Assembly: GCA_037176705.1 (NCBI GenBank)
Contig: CM073889.1
Location: forward strand, 107,029,890-107,093,889
Origin: Molossus alvarezi
Taxonomy: Eukaryota > Chordata > Mammalia > Chiroptera > Molossidae
Direction of reading: 5' to 3'
DNA length: 64,000 bases
The number at the start of each line of letters is the position of its first letter. Position 1 is the first letter of the stretch. This document shows, piece after piece, positions 12,490 to 23,560 of the stretch. A program made the translations under genes and the position numbers. A model generated the notes under the pieces. The model did no database searches, was not told the DNA's origin, and saw only the letters and a list, made by a program, of their open reading frames with translations.

Positions 12490-14699
12490 CCCACCCTGCC
12501 TCATATTCTCAAACTTATTGACCTTGGGCAGATTTTCATTTTATTTTGAAATGTGAGATGATGTAGAGTCTGTCTTTATTGCTTATGACATTAGGCATAA
12601 GCCTGGTATTTGCTGGGTATCCTATCTTATTATTTAAAATTGAAACTTGTTATTTAAATATAGACCACAAGATTGTCTTCTTTAGAGAAAAATAATCATC
12701 ACATATATGTTCTTTAAATTTTCAGCCATTATTATGGACTACTGTGATATAAGATTGTAACTGTAGTTTTTTATACTAAAGTTATTTTATTGCATACATG
12801 TAAAATGAAATATTTATTGTTCTGTCTAGCTTTTTGAAGTCATCAGTATAAAACAGACATCTTAACATATATTCATAAACTACAGTCAACATCTTTAGTA
12901 TATTAAGATATAGCTAACAAGGATTTAGTCTGAGACTAAATATGGATCTGTGCATTTTAGCATTTCCTAAAAGCTTTATTCATAAAATGTTATTACGCTT
13001 GTTTTGGCTGAAAGATAGAAAATTCATCCCATTAAAGTACACATAAGTTAGAAAGATCAAAGTTTATTTCATTATGTATTCAAAAGTCAGAAGCATTTTC
13101 TAAGCAGAGGGCCAGAGGCCTTATAATCTAGAGTAAGGCTGCCACACTGCACCCTTCCCGTCTCCTTTAACTTCTAAGAACTAGTACTGAGTAAGCGACT
13201 GAGTTAGTGAAACCATAACATAACTCATATTTCAAATAGCATTTCTTATATACTATATATTTGCTTACATATACTTACTATTTAGTTATGTGTATTTACT
13301 ATATATTTCCTGTTCTTATATATAACATATATCTGCATGTATATATATCCTTAATCTTCCCTTTTCTTAGTGGATATTTAATGCTCAAAAAGCATTTGCA
13401 ACAGTGAGGTATTATAGACGTATTTCCAGATAAATTGTCTCTTGATACTGTGAAAATGAGACTTGGAACAGATCTAAGAGCATGATTAGGTCTACTGATT
13501 AGTAACTGTTGATTCCCATTGAAAAGTGTCTCTTTTTCTTTTGGAAATCATATGCCTTCAAAATTAGGGAAAGATGTGGTCCATAGGATTTAAGTGAGAA
13601 AAGATATGAAGAAAGACCTGGGACTAATGTGTTTTGTGACTTAAGGCTCAGCTAGAGGGTAGAAGGTGCGAAGTGTGCCTGTGGATGGGCAGACCGAGGA
13701 ACAGACTCTCAGCACTCGCGTAGTGTCCTGGGTCTGTGGTCCATGTTGACCAGGCCGTGGACATGTGCTGATGGGTGGTGGTCACAGTTTCTTTTAAGTC
13801 TGTGAACCCCTATTTTGGTTGCTCTTTTTTTTATTCATGCTTTTCCTCCTTCTTGCATGTCTCTTCCTTTGCCGTGGGAGCTGTGTCCCTCATTTCTGGG
13901 CCCAGCTCTGGCAGTAAAACCCCCAAATCCTGTGGTTTTCCTGGAGCTAGGGATACCAGGGTAGCTGTTCTGCACAAGACCCCTCGGGCTTTGGTGGCCC
14001 ACTGCAGGAGCAGCAATGTGGCTGGTATGAACGTGGAAAGAGGGGAAGGGGGAGATGCCCTAGGAAGGAGAGAAATGCAGTTTTTCCAAGAGGCTTGCTG
14101 TTAAACACGCCCCCTGGAGACAGAGTGGAGTCATGCGGTGTGACGGTGCCCCTAGTGTTCTGTGGCACGCCTCTGGGTGTCTGCAGTCAGTTCTTCAGCA
14201 CTGAGAAATCTCGCTTCTCACCAGCTATTAAAAATGGCTAGTGACATACTCTGGTGGAATGTGTTTGGGCTTATGTGTAAAGGCTTGGCCTGGGGTGACC
14301 TGCCTAAGAAAAAACACAAACGAAAAAGAGGCAAGAACAAGGACATTTGAATGTTCAGTTTCTGTTTAAAAATTTTTAGACTTTTACAAATGGGAAATAG
14401 ACTTAATATCAATGTATTTTGACCAAAAAGCTGTGTGTGTATTTAAATGAATTAAATATCGTCAAATATCAGAGGTGCCATAACATAAATTAATCAACTG
14501 CTGCCTTGGCACCAAATCTTTCATAATGCATTTTTCAGTCATAGCACTTTTATTGTTTAATGTGTGTATGTATGGTCTGTTTGCACATAACACTCAAGAG
14601 GTTGGCCAAGTAAGCAGTCATTGGCATTATCTTAGCAAACTCATCTAAAGGAACACATTTACAAATCAGGGACTTTGAGTAGTGACTGTCACAATAACT
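12490..14699. other. intronic sequence, unassigned
   Basis: No repeat family recognised with confidence. It includes an 8-bp stem (atttagtc/gactaaat, 12923-12941, 3-nt loop), a TA-rich low-complexity patch at about 13235-13350, and a GC-richer block at 13640-14300 with overlapping chance open frames. Confidence 0.4.
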
Positions 14700-14875
14700 C
14701 ATACCTAATGTGTGTCAGGCTGTGCTCTAGGCACTATTTAAACCTCACAGCAACTCATTGTCATAGAGCCTCATTCTCACTTCCGTTTTACAAGAGAGGA
14801 AACTGAGGCACAGGATGGCCATGGAGAGGAGCACAGGGCAGAGTCAGGATTGCAGTCCTGGCTGAGTGGAAGCAG
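14700..14875 (-). mobile_element. MIR SINE (antisense)
   Basis: Contains 'gctgtgctctaggcactatt', 'aacctcacagcaactcattg' and 'gaggaaactgaggcacagga', the antisense MIR signature. Confidence 0.8.
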
Positions 14876-14984
14876 TTGGTTCAAAGCCGTGTGATTTAAA
14901 AACAACCTAAGGAAATAAAGGAACAAATATATTCATTATGACATCATTTTCTCTTTGTGTGTTATAGAAACTTCTATTTTAATT

Positions 14985-14987
<3 letters not shown>

Positions 14988-15021
<34 letters not shown>

Positions 15022-15258
15022 CCTCACCCGAGGATATTTTTCCATTTTTTGTACAGATAGAGTGGGAGGGAGAGAGAGGAAGGGAGAGAGAGAGAGAAAC
15101 ATCGATGTGAAGGGACACATCGAGTGGCTGCCACCTGCATGACCAACCAGGGCCAGGGACAAACTGCAACCGAAGTACGTGCCCTTAGCGGGAACCGAAC
15201 CCCGGTCTCTCCGGACCGCAGGCCGACGCTCTAACCGCTGAGCCAAACTGGCCAGGGC
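14988..15258 (-). mobile_element. VES-like SINE, type A (antisense)
   Basis: A long poly-T (tail) is at the left, followed by 'cctcacccgaggatattttt'. The tRNA-like head 'ctctaaccgctgagccaaac' is at the right. Target duplication ttaattgtt at 14979-14987 and 15259-15267. Low divergence and the pure poly-T suggest a recent insertion. Confidence 0.9.
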
Positions 15259-15492
15259 TTAATTGTTAATATGGTTATAATTTCTTTATGTAATACAAGG
15301 AAATATTTACAATATGAAGAAAAGATGTCCTGTTTTTCTTTAAAAATGAACATAGATAATTACAGGAAGATAATTGTATATATTTTCTAGATAAAATTAG
15401 AATTATTTTATGTTCATATAAAATTACACACATAAATGCACCAGCATATACATAATATTGGATCACCAAGGAGTAAGGTTTGGCTTTCAGAT

Positions 15493-15512
15493 TGTGTGTG
15501 TGTGTGTGTGTA
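15493..15512. repeat. (GT)n microsatellite
   Basis: Short run of TG units directly before the tail of the next SINE. Confidence 0.85.
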
Positions 15513-15520
15513 TGTATATG

Positions 15521-15934
15521 ATTTTTTTTTTTAATCCTCACCTGAGGACATTTTTCCATTGATGTTTATTGTTTTGAAATATGTTTTCATTGTTTTTTTT
15601 TTAGGGAGAGAGAGAAAAACATTGATGTGAGAGAGAAACATCTATCGGCTGCCTCCTGCACGCCCCCGACTGGGGAATCATGCCTGAAACCCAGGCATGT
15701 GCCCTGACTGGGAATTGAACCAGGACTTCTCAGTCCATGGGACGACGCCCAATTCCCTGAGCCACACTGGCTGGGCTTCCGTTGATTTTTTTAGATAGAC
15801 TGGAAGGGAAGGAGGGAGGGAGAGAGAGACACACACATCGATGTGAGAGCGACACATGCCCTTGACTGGGAACTGAACCCGCAACTCTGGTCTGCAGCTC
15901 GACACTCTAACCACTGAGCCAAATTGGCCTGGGC
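15521..15934 (-). mobile_element. VES-like SINE, type A, split by another SINE
   Basis: The left part (15521-15563) is the tail with 'cctcacctgaggacattttt'. The right part (15777-15934) resumes with the 'agatagactggaaggg' body and ends in the head 'accactgagccaaattggcc'. The inner SINE at 15564-15776 separates the halves. Read without it, the outer copy is continuous. Confidence 0.85.
15564..15776 (-). mobile_element. VES-like SINE, type B, nested inside a type A copy
   Basis: Complete antisense copy with tail at left and head 'ttccctgagccacactggct' at right. The target duplication is inside the outer SINE: ttccattgat at 15554-15563 and ttccgttgat at 15777-15786, with one mismatch. Confidence 0.85.
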
Positions 15935-16700
15935 TATATATTCTTTTTGAATAATTTAGACTAAATAGGAAAAAGCAGAAATACTTAGATAAGAATGTAG
16001 AGGCCGTTAAATAAAAAAACACAAAAGCCTTTCATGTGAGTGGCTAACCTTCAGGGTGAACTTCAAGTTTGGCCTTTCGTGAGCTATATAATAATACCTC
16101 ATGGACAGGAATGAATTGCATTCGATTGTCGCCCACTATTGTGTATCTGTATATTACATGAATTGCCCTTATAATTGATAACAAACCCATATGACCACAA
16201 GTTGTAATTCACAGAAGTAATGACAACCATGTCTCATAATTCACAGACTTTATGTCATACCTGGGAATGATTACTTTTACTGCACAAACCACGTTAAAGG
16301 GGAAAAACAGGTTTTAAAACGGATGTGGGGTTTTGAAGAGTTCTTCCTGATATTTTATGGTCACTTTTAAGACACACAAAAAAATAATCAACTTGACTAG
16401 CATGCTTCAATAATTTCCCCATGATTTCTTGGGTTGAAATTGATTGTGAAACTTAAAGGCTTTTTGTTTTTACTTTTAATTTGACATTTTTAATCACAAA
16501 TGAAAGTTAACATTTATTTGAAGTGAAGACAGTCATGAACCTGAATGTATTTCCTCCTCATGTGATATACCAGAAAGAGGGGTTCTCCCTCTTAAGTAGG
16601 ATAAAAATCAAGTGAGAATACTTACTCATCTTTTTTTTTTTTTTTTTTAACTATGTATCCTAAATAAAGATGAATGACTTAAATGAAATAAACCTAATTT
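15935..16700. other. unassigned intronic sequence
   Basis: AT-rich, with a poly-T run at about 16631-16648. No gene or repeat family recognised. Confidence 0.4.
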
Positions 16701-16714
16701 AAAAGGATTCAGGG

Positions 16715-16947
16715 GCCCTGGCCTGTTTGGCTCAGTGGTTAGAGCATCGGCCCTCTGACCAGAGAGACCCGGGTTCAGTTCCCGCTAAGGGCACGTACCT
16801 TGGTTGCGGTTTGTCCCCGGCCCTGGTTGGGTCGTGTGGGTGGCAGCCACTCGATGTGTCTCTCTCACGCCAACGTTTCTCTCTCTCTTCCTCCCTCCCT
16901 CCCGCCCGCTCTATCTGAAGATAAATGCAATAAATAAATAAATAAAT
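16715..16947 (+). mobile_element. VES-like SINE, type A
   Basis: Head 'cctggcctgtttggctcagt', B-box 'gggttcagttccc', and tail (aaat)n. Target duplication aaaaggattcaggg (16701-16714) and aaaaagattcaggg (16948-16961). Confidence 0.9.
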
Positions 16948-17589
16948 AAAAAGATTCAGGGAAACTGAATCAGCTACTCTCTTTGTCCTTTCTGTATATA
17001 TCTTTCAAGGTCTTTTGTACTACCTAAAACAAGTGTAAGGAATGTTTCATTTAATTCAACGAAAACATTAACATGCGCCTGGTATTTGTTGATCCGCACA
17101 TTCGGGAGGATTTGGTGCAGCAGCATTTAGCTGAGAAGGTGAGGTCTGATTGCAGACAGGCTGTGTATCCCACGTAGCTGCATGCGCGCACACACGTGAA
17201 ATACGAGTACATGTTACAGACTGTAGGGGAGAGAATTCCGAGAACTGGGGATTCGTTAAGGATAGGAATTAAAAATGAGGTGAGCCTGCATTTGGGGCAG
17301 AGGTGGGCAGACAGGGGAAATCTTTTGAATAAAACTATTCATTTAGAGACTTTGAAATGAAGGCTCTGGAAGGCTGGGAAGAAGAATGGCTGGCTGGAGT
17401 GGCTGTGCTGTCCGGGAGCGAGGGTCTTTACCAGGGCAGACCTGCTCCCTTGGAACATAGCGATTTTTCATTGTAGGCTGTATTTTATGTACTTGAGAGC
17501 AGGGTTTACTATTAAACAGATATGGAAAGGATTTAAAATGTTGATGGAATTTATTGGCTTCATTCCTAACGTGCTTAATTCTACTGTCA

Positions 17590-17695
17590 TGGTCTTTTCC
17601 CCCCATTCAGCAGGTATTTGTGAGCACCTACTAGGTACTGAGCACTTACAGATGCTGAGTATAGGGTGGAGCTTATGCTCCCCAGGGTAAGACTG
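17590..17695 (-). mobile_element. L2 3' end fragment (antisense)
   Basis: 'ggtatttgtgagcacctact' and 'aggtactgagcacttac' followed by 'tggagcttatgctcccc' match the antisense L2 3' end pattern. Short and diverged. Confidence 0.45.
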
Positions 17696-17824
17696 ATAAC
17701 TGGTCGTGTTTATTTGTGGGGAAATGTTTACCTGAAGAACTGTTACTCATGAACATTTGAAAAACTCATGCTACTGTGATGTAAAACTTACTTTTCATCT
17801 GTGTGTCTAAAAGTGAATTTGTGA

Positions 17825-18067
17825 CCCTGGCCGGTTTGGCTCAATGGTTAGAGAGACAGCCTGTGGTCCAGAGAGACCTGGGTTCGGTTCCCAGTAAGGA
17901 CGCGTACCTTGGTTGCAGTTTGTCCCTGGCCCTGGTTGGTCATGTGGGTGGCAGCCACTCAATGTGTCCCTTTCACGTTGATGTTTCTCTCTATCTCTCT
18001 CTTCCTCCCAGTCTGTCTGAACAAAAAATGGAAAAAAATGTCCTCGGGTGAAGATAAAAAAAAAAAA
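17825..18067 (+). mobile_element. VES-like SINE, type A
   Basis: Head 'ccctggccggtttggctcaa', body, tail box 'tgtcctcgggtgaagata' and poly(A). The target duplication is not clear. Confidence 0.9.
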
Positions 18068-18194
18068 GCGAGTCCATGGATTTCATAGAAATGGAAAAAG
18101 AGAGTGAAACAGATGAAAACCAAACAGATGAAAAGCTGGTCAGCAGTAGTAAACAGATAATTCGAATATTTAAAAATATATACGGTTGCAGCAC

Positions 18195-18385
18195 AGGTTC
18201 CAGTGTCTCTTGTGCTCCGACCTCAGCTTCCCTGCTGATTTGCCGTGTGGCCTTTGACAGTGACCACGCCAAGCCTCGGTTTTCTCACCTGAAACCAGAG
18301 TGCAGGGGGCACATAGAAGGTGTGTGCTTCTCAGCAGAGCAGCTGGCACACAGTGAGCGCTCAGGCAGTGTCGTGTGCTTTTCTC
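18195..18385 (+). mobile_element. MIR SINE
   Basis: 'gccgtgtggcctttgacagt' and 'cctcggttttctcacctgaa' lead to 'tggcacacagtgagcgctca', the MIR sense order. Confidence 0.7.
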
Positions 18386-18389
18386 CTTC

Positions 18390-20670
18390 CCTCTTACACC
18401 ACATCCTTCCGTGATTTGCTTTAATCGGTAGAATAAATGGTTTGTAACTAACTCATAAGTCAGCTCTTCTAGATGGCTTGATGTCTACTCTAGGACTAGG
18501 TAGTTTGATCATCACTCCCAGGAATATAAATTTACTAGACATATTTATACTTTATAGATAGAGAAATAAGCTACATCCAAAGTTCCTTGTAAATTTTCAG
18601 AACTTTCTAAAAGCTGGCTCATGAAATATAGAAGAGTAATTATATTTTCTTAAATACTTTTATATTGGCGCCTTTTTAACAAATCAGTTGTCGGAGTTGA
18701 ATCTGACCAAGAAGAGCTAATCGTTTGGTGAAGTAGAAATAAAGACAGCCTTAAAAGAAGATATTTATTTACATTTATGGTAGCCAACGGAGAGTTAATT
18801 TGCATATTGAGACCTGTGTTTGGCCAGCGGTGACCATGTGGAATGGGGGGAGAGAATGATGCAGGTAAGATTTCTGCAGGTTCTGACGTGACCATTTAGT
18901 TGAGTCACTGCTAGACTTAGGAGAGCATCTTCGGAAGGTGATAAAGCCTGAAGGGCAAAAGGAAGCCTTCACCGTACTATTGCAACAGCCTTGCTGAGGA
19001 AGAAGAGGGAGACACATTCAGTGACACTCTCACACTTGCACAGGACGCTCACTTATTAGCTCAGTTTTAAAAGCATACATTCCAAAGCAGAATAAGTACA
19101 CCACACCAAAATATCAATTAAATGTAAGCGTAGAATAAAGACATTTTCAGAAACGCAAAATGTCAAAAGAGAAAGTACCTCTCATGCTCTTTCGTGAGAC
19201 ACGACTGGAGCAGTGCTGCATCAGAACAGAGGAGTGAGGAAGGAGGAAGCTGGGGTCAGGGATCCAGGCCACCCGGTTTAGGTCCAGCTCCGTCTGTCTC
19301 AGGCTCGCAGACCCTATCCCACTGTTATGGGAGTCGTCACCTCTTAGGAACGTACCCTCGGGAACCAGTGACCCTGACGATTGCAGGGAGAAGAGAATTC
19401 TGGGAGAACATTTCCATTTCAAGGTGTAGCATCACCTCCTCATGGAAGGAGTCTCACAATGATCGGAGCAATTTACTGAGGTTCTTCAAGTGCATCGAAC
19501 TCTGTTCCAGATATTGGGCAATATCCAAGTGTTTTACGTCCCAGGCTGGGCTTGATTTCTGTTCCCTAGCCTGTTTCCCCATATTCCAGATTTGCACAAC
19601 AGGGTAAGAATTTGGAGATTCATTCTTTAAATCTATAGAAAACCAGGTAAACAACAACAACAAAAACCTCACAGTATTAACTGCTGGGAGGAAAAAATAG
19701 TAATGCTGAAAAAGTTGTTATGATTAATAGACCACATGGTTGGGCTATATATAGCATGCTCATCATTATGGAAATTTAAGCATTGATTATGATATAGTTG
19801 TAATGTCTAGGATACAGTAAATTGGGAGGCGGAGGAAGAAGACAGGAGACAGAGTGTGAATATGGTGTGTCTGTGTGTATGTGTGTGAATGTGTGTGTGA
19901 GACACGTGCAGGTAGGTTGTGTGTATGTGAAGGAGAACCCAGTTTTCATAGCAGGGAATTATAAGCCTAAAGATAAGATAAGCCCGAAATTAAAAAATCA
20001 AAAAGTAGCAACACAGGATTTTCTAAAAGAGCCAGAAGTGGTATTTGCAAAGGGAACAGTGGGGATGGGCTTGAGGGACTGCTGCTTTTCACACTAACTT
20101 ACACAACTGTTTGAATCTTTAAACATTGTGCAGTTTTATAAATTAAAACTAAATGTAAATATAAAACATTTTTAAAGCAGAACAAGGGAGCACACAACTA
20201 AAGGTGATAGTGAAAGGTGACATAAGTGATGTCACCAAGTCCAGGCCAGGATGAACTAGAAACAAGCGGAGTGTCGTCCCTGCCCGCCCTCTTCCGACTT
20301 CTTTCCTGGCTGTGTTCCAGAGGAGAGAAGACCAAGAAGGAGGAGCTCCGCTAGGGTGAGAGACAGCACCGGGCAGAAAAGCTTAGCTGACATGGGCAGA
20401 AGAGTGGAGGGGCTTAGATATGTGAAGTCATTTGTTTAATAATCCGGTGAACTGCGTCAAAGGGTTATAAAAACTTGCTGCAGTGATAACAGAATCCCTT
20501 CTGGTTACTAGTGAAAAAGAAAATGTGGAGAATAAAATAAAAATCTGCAGATGGACAAAGTCTTTATTTTTTAAATTGGGGATAAATGGATCAAAGGCAC
20601 TCTAAACCGGTTAGTGAACTGTTCAGATATACAGAAAATCTGCAGTAGATTTTAAAACAATTTGGGAGCA
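18390..20670. other. intronic sequence, unassigned
   Basis: Mixed composition with chance open frames of up to about 137 codons around 19150-19610. A degenerate GT-rich run lies at about 19853-19930. No gene or RNA recognised. Confidence 0.4.
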
Positions 20671-20688
20671 CCTAGAAGAAACAGTAGG

Positions 20689-20947
20689 GCCCTGGCCAGT
20701 TTTGCTCAGCGGTTAGAGCATCGGCCTGCAGACCAGAGAGTCCCGGGTTTGGTTCCCACTAAGGGCACATACTTTAGTTGCAGTTTGTCCCTGGCCCCAG
20801 TTGGGGTCGTGTGGGTGGCAGCCACTTGATGTGTCTCTCTCACATCAATGTTTCTCTCTCTCTCTCTTCCCACCTCTCTCCCTCCTGCTGTATCTGAGGA
20901 TAAATGCAAAAATGTCTTTGGGTGAGGATAAAAAAAAAAAAAAGAAG
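20689..20947 (+). mobile_element. VES-like SINE, type A
   Basis: Full-length copy with poly(A). Target duplication agaagaaacagtagg (20674-20688) and agaagagacagtagg (20948-20962), with one mismatch. Confidence 0.9.
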
Positions 20948-20962
20948 AGAAGAGACAGTAGG

Positions 20963-21888
20963 AAACCATGCAGGTGCCCTGAGCCTTCCCCACACTTGGA
21001 TGTCATCACAGTGTTTCCATTGTGTTGATTTTGTTACCATCCATCACCTAAAATAATTTGATGTTTTGGGGCAAGATGTATACGATTTATCATGAAGTGA
21101 CATATATACCCTTCTGTGGTTTTCACTGCATACGATGAATTATGGAGTAGGTCATTCTTCTGTTCGTGGAAAGCTCTTTCTCACGATAAATTTGGATTTT
21201 TAAAAAAATTTGGTTTGACATCACTTTATTGCCATGATACTGAACAAGTATCATTGATAACCCCTTGCCCATTATTTTCTCATGATGAATTTACCCACTG
21301 AGTTAGAGGCTAGGGAAGAGAACTTCTAAAAAACAGGAAGCAGCCTGTAAAGAAACTTCCAACAGTGCAGCCCGAGATTCCGCAGGACAAGCAAACCTGT
21401 CAGTAGCAGCAGTCTCTGCTGCAGCGCCACCTCCAGGCCATCTCTGGGCACAGCACCCTGCCCCTTGGCCACCTGTGATGCTAAGCTGTGTCTGACTCAA
21501 TCACCTGTTTTCACATGGAAGCTTTTGCACATTCCAGTATGTGAATGAGCTTTTAGGGGGCCTGGCTTGCTGTCACAGCATACTGTCGACTGTTTAATGT
21601 ACAGAAAGTGGTCATCACTGCCTGTGGCACAGTGGTGTATCTGGAAGACGTCTGCCCCTGCGGAAGCATGGTCCTTAGTGTCGCCAGACAGGCCTGGGAG
21701 GTCTCTGTGGGGGTTCCTGACACACTAGTTGAGCATCACTGAACTTGAGGGAGTTAGCCAGGCAGAAAGGGGGAGGGAAGCAGTCCAAGCTGGCATCACG
21801 GCTTGGGAGGGAGAGAGCAAGGAGTGGTGTGGCCTTTTGGGGGAAGCATTGGTGGTTCACTATGAATGTGTACAGTGTGAGGCAGGGA
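20963..21888. other. unassigned intronic sequence
   Basis: No repeat or gene recognised. A GC-richer block at about 21340-21860 has no similarity that I know. Confidence 0.35.
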
Positions 21889-21889
21889 C

Positions 21890-22190
21890 AGGACTGATAA
21901 GAGATGATGCTGAAGAGAAGACCAGATGAGGAAAGGCTTGTATGTCAGGCCGAGCTGCTTGATCCTCACTCAAGGGACGACCGCCAGAAACCACTGAAGA
22001 ATTTTAAGCCAGGTAAAGGGATAATTTGATTTGCCATTAGTCAGAAAACAAACTATAGGTGCTGAATATATTGGGGCTCAGTGCAGGTAGGGGCACACAG
22101 TTCTCGAGGGCAGGGACAGCGTTAGGGGGAGGATGTTGCAGTGCAGCTGATGAGGCCTGAACCAAGGTAGCGCAAGTATGGCTCCGTAGA
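21890..22190 (-). mobile_element. L2 fragment (antisense)
   Basis: 'gaggaaaggcttgtatgtca', 'gaattttaagccaggtaaag' and 'tgatgaggcctgaaccaagg' follow the antisense order of mammalian L2. Strongly diverged. Confidence 0.5.
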
Positions 22191-22559
22191 TGGATACACA
22201 GCACAGCCAAGAGCTGAATGGTACTCTAAGTGTTCTTGGAGTGGTGTTTGTTTACTTGTATTGAAAACATTTTAATTATTTGAATTTCTCAAGGTTTACA
22301 ATTAAAATTAGCCAATTGTTACCTAATGTTTAACAAAACATTCCAGTATGAATGCTTACACTTACAAATATCAATTGAAGTAAAATGATTTATGTTGTAT
22401 AAGTGCTTTCTTGTGAATTTGGTGTAGAGAATATTAGTGTCATGCATGTGTTATATAAACCCCTCCATTTTTACTATGTAATCGTAGAGTTGGAAAGATC
22501 TAATACATAATCTAGTAGCTAGATTCTAGACCAGTGTTTTGGCCAGTGCAAGGGATGCC

Positions 22560-23035
22560 TCAGACCATAAAACTGCACCTACAGGCTATCCAGCTCTGCT
22601 TGCACACTGGTGTTGGCCAGCTGCTGGGCAGGGCCGGGTATCCTCTGCAGCTGGGGACCCTCTTCCAGTCTCACATGTTATCCAGCCCAGTGCCAGTTCC
22701 TTGCGGTTGTGTGACTGAGGCCTTCACAGTTCCCTGCCACATAGCCCTGTCCAAGGCTGTTCCCACCTTTGCAGCTTGCTTCTTCAGAGTAGCGGAGGGC
22801 TCCTTCTGTGTGCTTCATGCTTTCTGTGACCTAATCCTGAGAGTGCCTTACAATGGAACCTAGTTACGAGGGTGGCATCCCATCATTTTACTCTATTCTG
22901 TTGGTTAGAAGCAAGTCCCAGATCTCTGCCCTCACTCAGGGAGGGGATGATACAGGGTGTGACTCATTGGGGGTCACCTTTAGGATTATCCCACCATGCA
23001 CACCTATGCAGTGGGCTCCCTCTTTGCATTGTCAT
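22560..23035. mobile_element. old L1M-like 3' UTR fragment
   Basis: 'ttctgttggttagaagcaag' and 'cactcagggaggggatgata' with 'attgggggtcacctttagga' resemble a widespread old L1M 3' UTR segment. The open frames of 109 and 146 codons over this interval are repeat-derived. Confidence 0.5.
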
Positions 23036-23053
23036 TCCTTCCAAATTATGAGA

Positions 23054-23056
<3 letters not shown>

Positions 23057-23102
<46 letters not shown>
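23057..23102. repeat. (TG)n(AG)n microsatellite
   Basis: About 15 TG units followed by about 6 AG units. Confidence 0.95.
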
Positions 23103-23103
<1 letters not shown>

Positions 23104-23427
23104 ATTTTTCCCATGTCTTCTCTCTGCCCTTACCTTCTCGTGTGATGTAATTCGAGGCCCTTCCCTCTTCATTGCCTGCACGCGCTCCAGTTCAGTGACT
23201 TCCCTGGGACTGGCTCCTGGAACTGACCGGGCTGCCACTAGCAGACTGGTACACGGGCCATGGGCCTACTGCTTTCCTTTCCCGATTCCCTAATTCTAAA
23301 ATTAGGTTGATTTTCTTGAGGAAGCATCCTGCTGCTAAATAGGAAATCAGCTAAATTTTATTTTTATAAGAAGTACTGTCAATTCAAGTCTTTCCGATTT
23401 AGAAACAGGACTTGATATTTATCTTTT

Positions 23428-23560
23428 TTTTTTTTCAAATCCTCACCTGGGGATATTTTTCTATGTATCTCAGATAGTGTGTGTGTGTGGGGGTGGTGGG
23501 GGGTGGTGGAGAGAGACAGAGAGACAGAGACATTGAAGTGAGAGCCACACCAGCCAGGGC
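23428..23560 (-). mobile_element. VES-like SINE, type A, internally deleted
   Basis: The tail 'cctcacctggggatattttt' and the end of the head 'cacaccagccagggc' are present, but most of the tRNA-related region is missing and a GT/GGT-rich run has grown inside. Flanks tatttatc (left) and tatttatc (right) fit a target duplication. Confidence 0.75.

Noticed and set aside
14974..15246. Open frames with a recurring 'MAQ-LERR' peptide (also near 5644, 16727, 17803, 55777, 59025)
   Set aside because: They are the same frame read through different copies of the type A SINE head, not a gene family.
22853..23293. 146-codon + strand open frame
   Set aside because: Crosses an L1M-like 3' UTR and a (TG)n run (poly Cys-Val), so it is repeat-derived.
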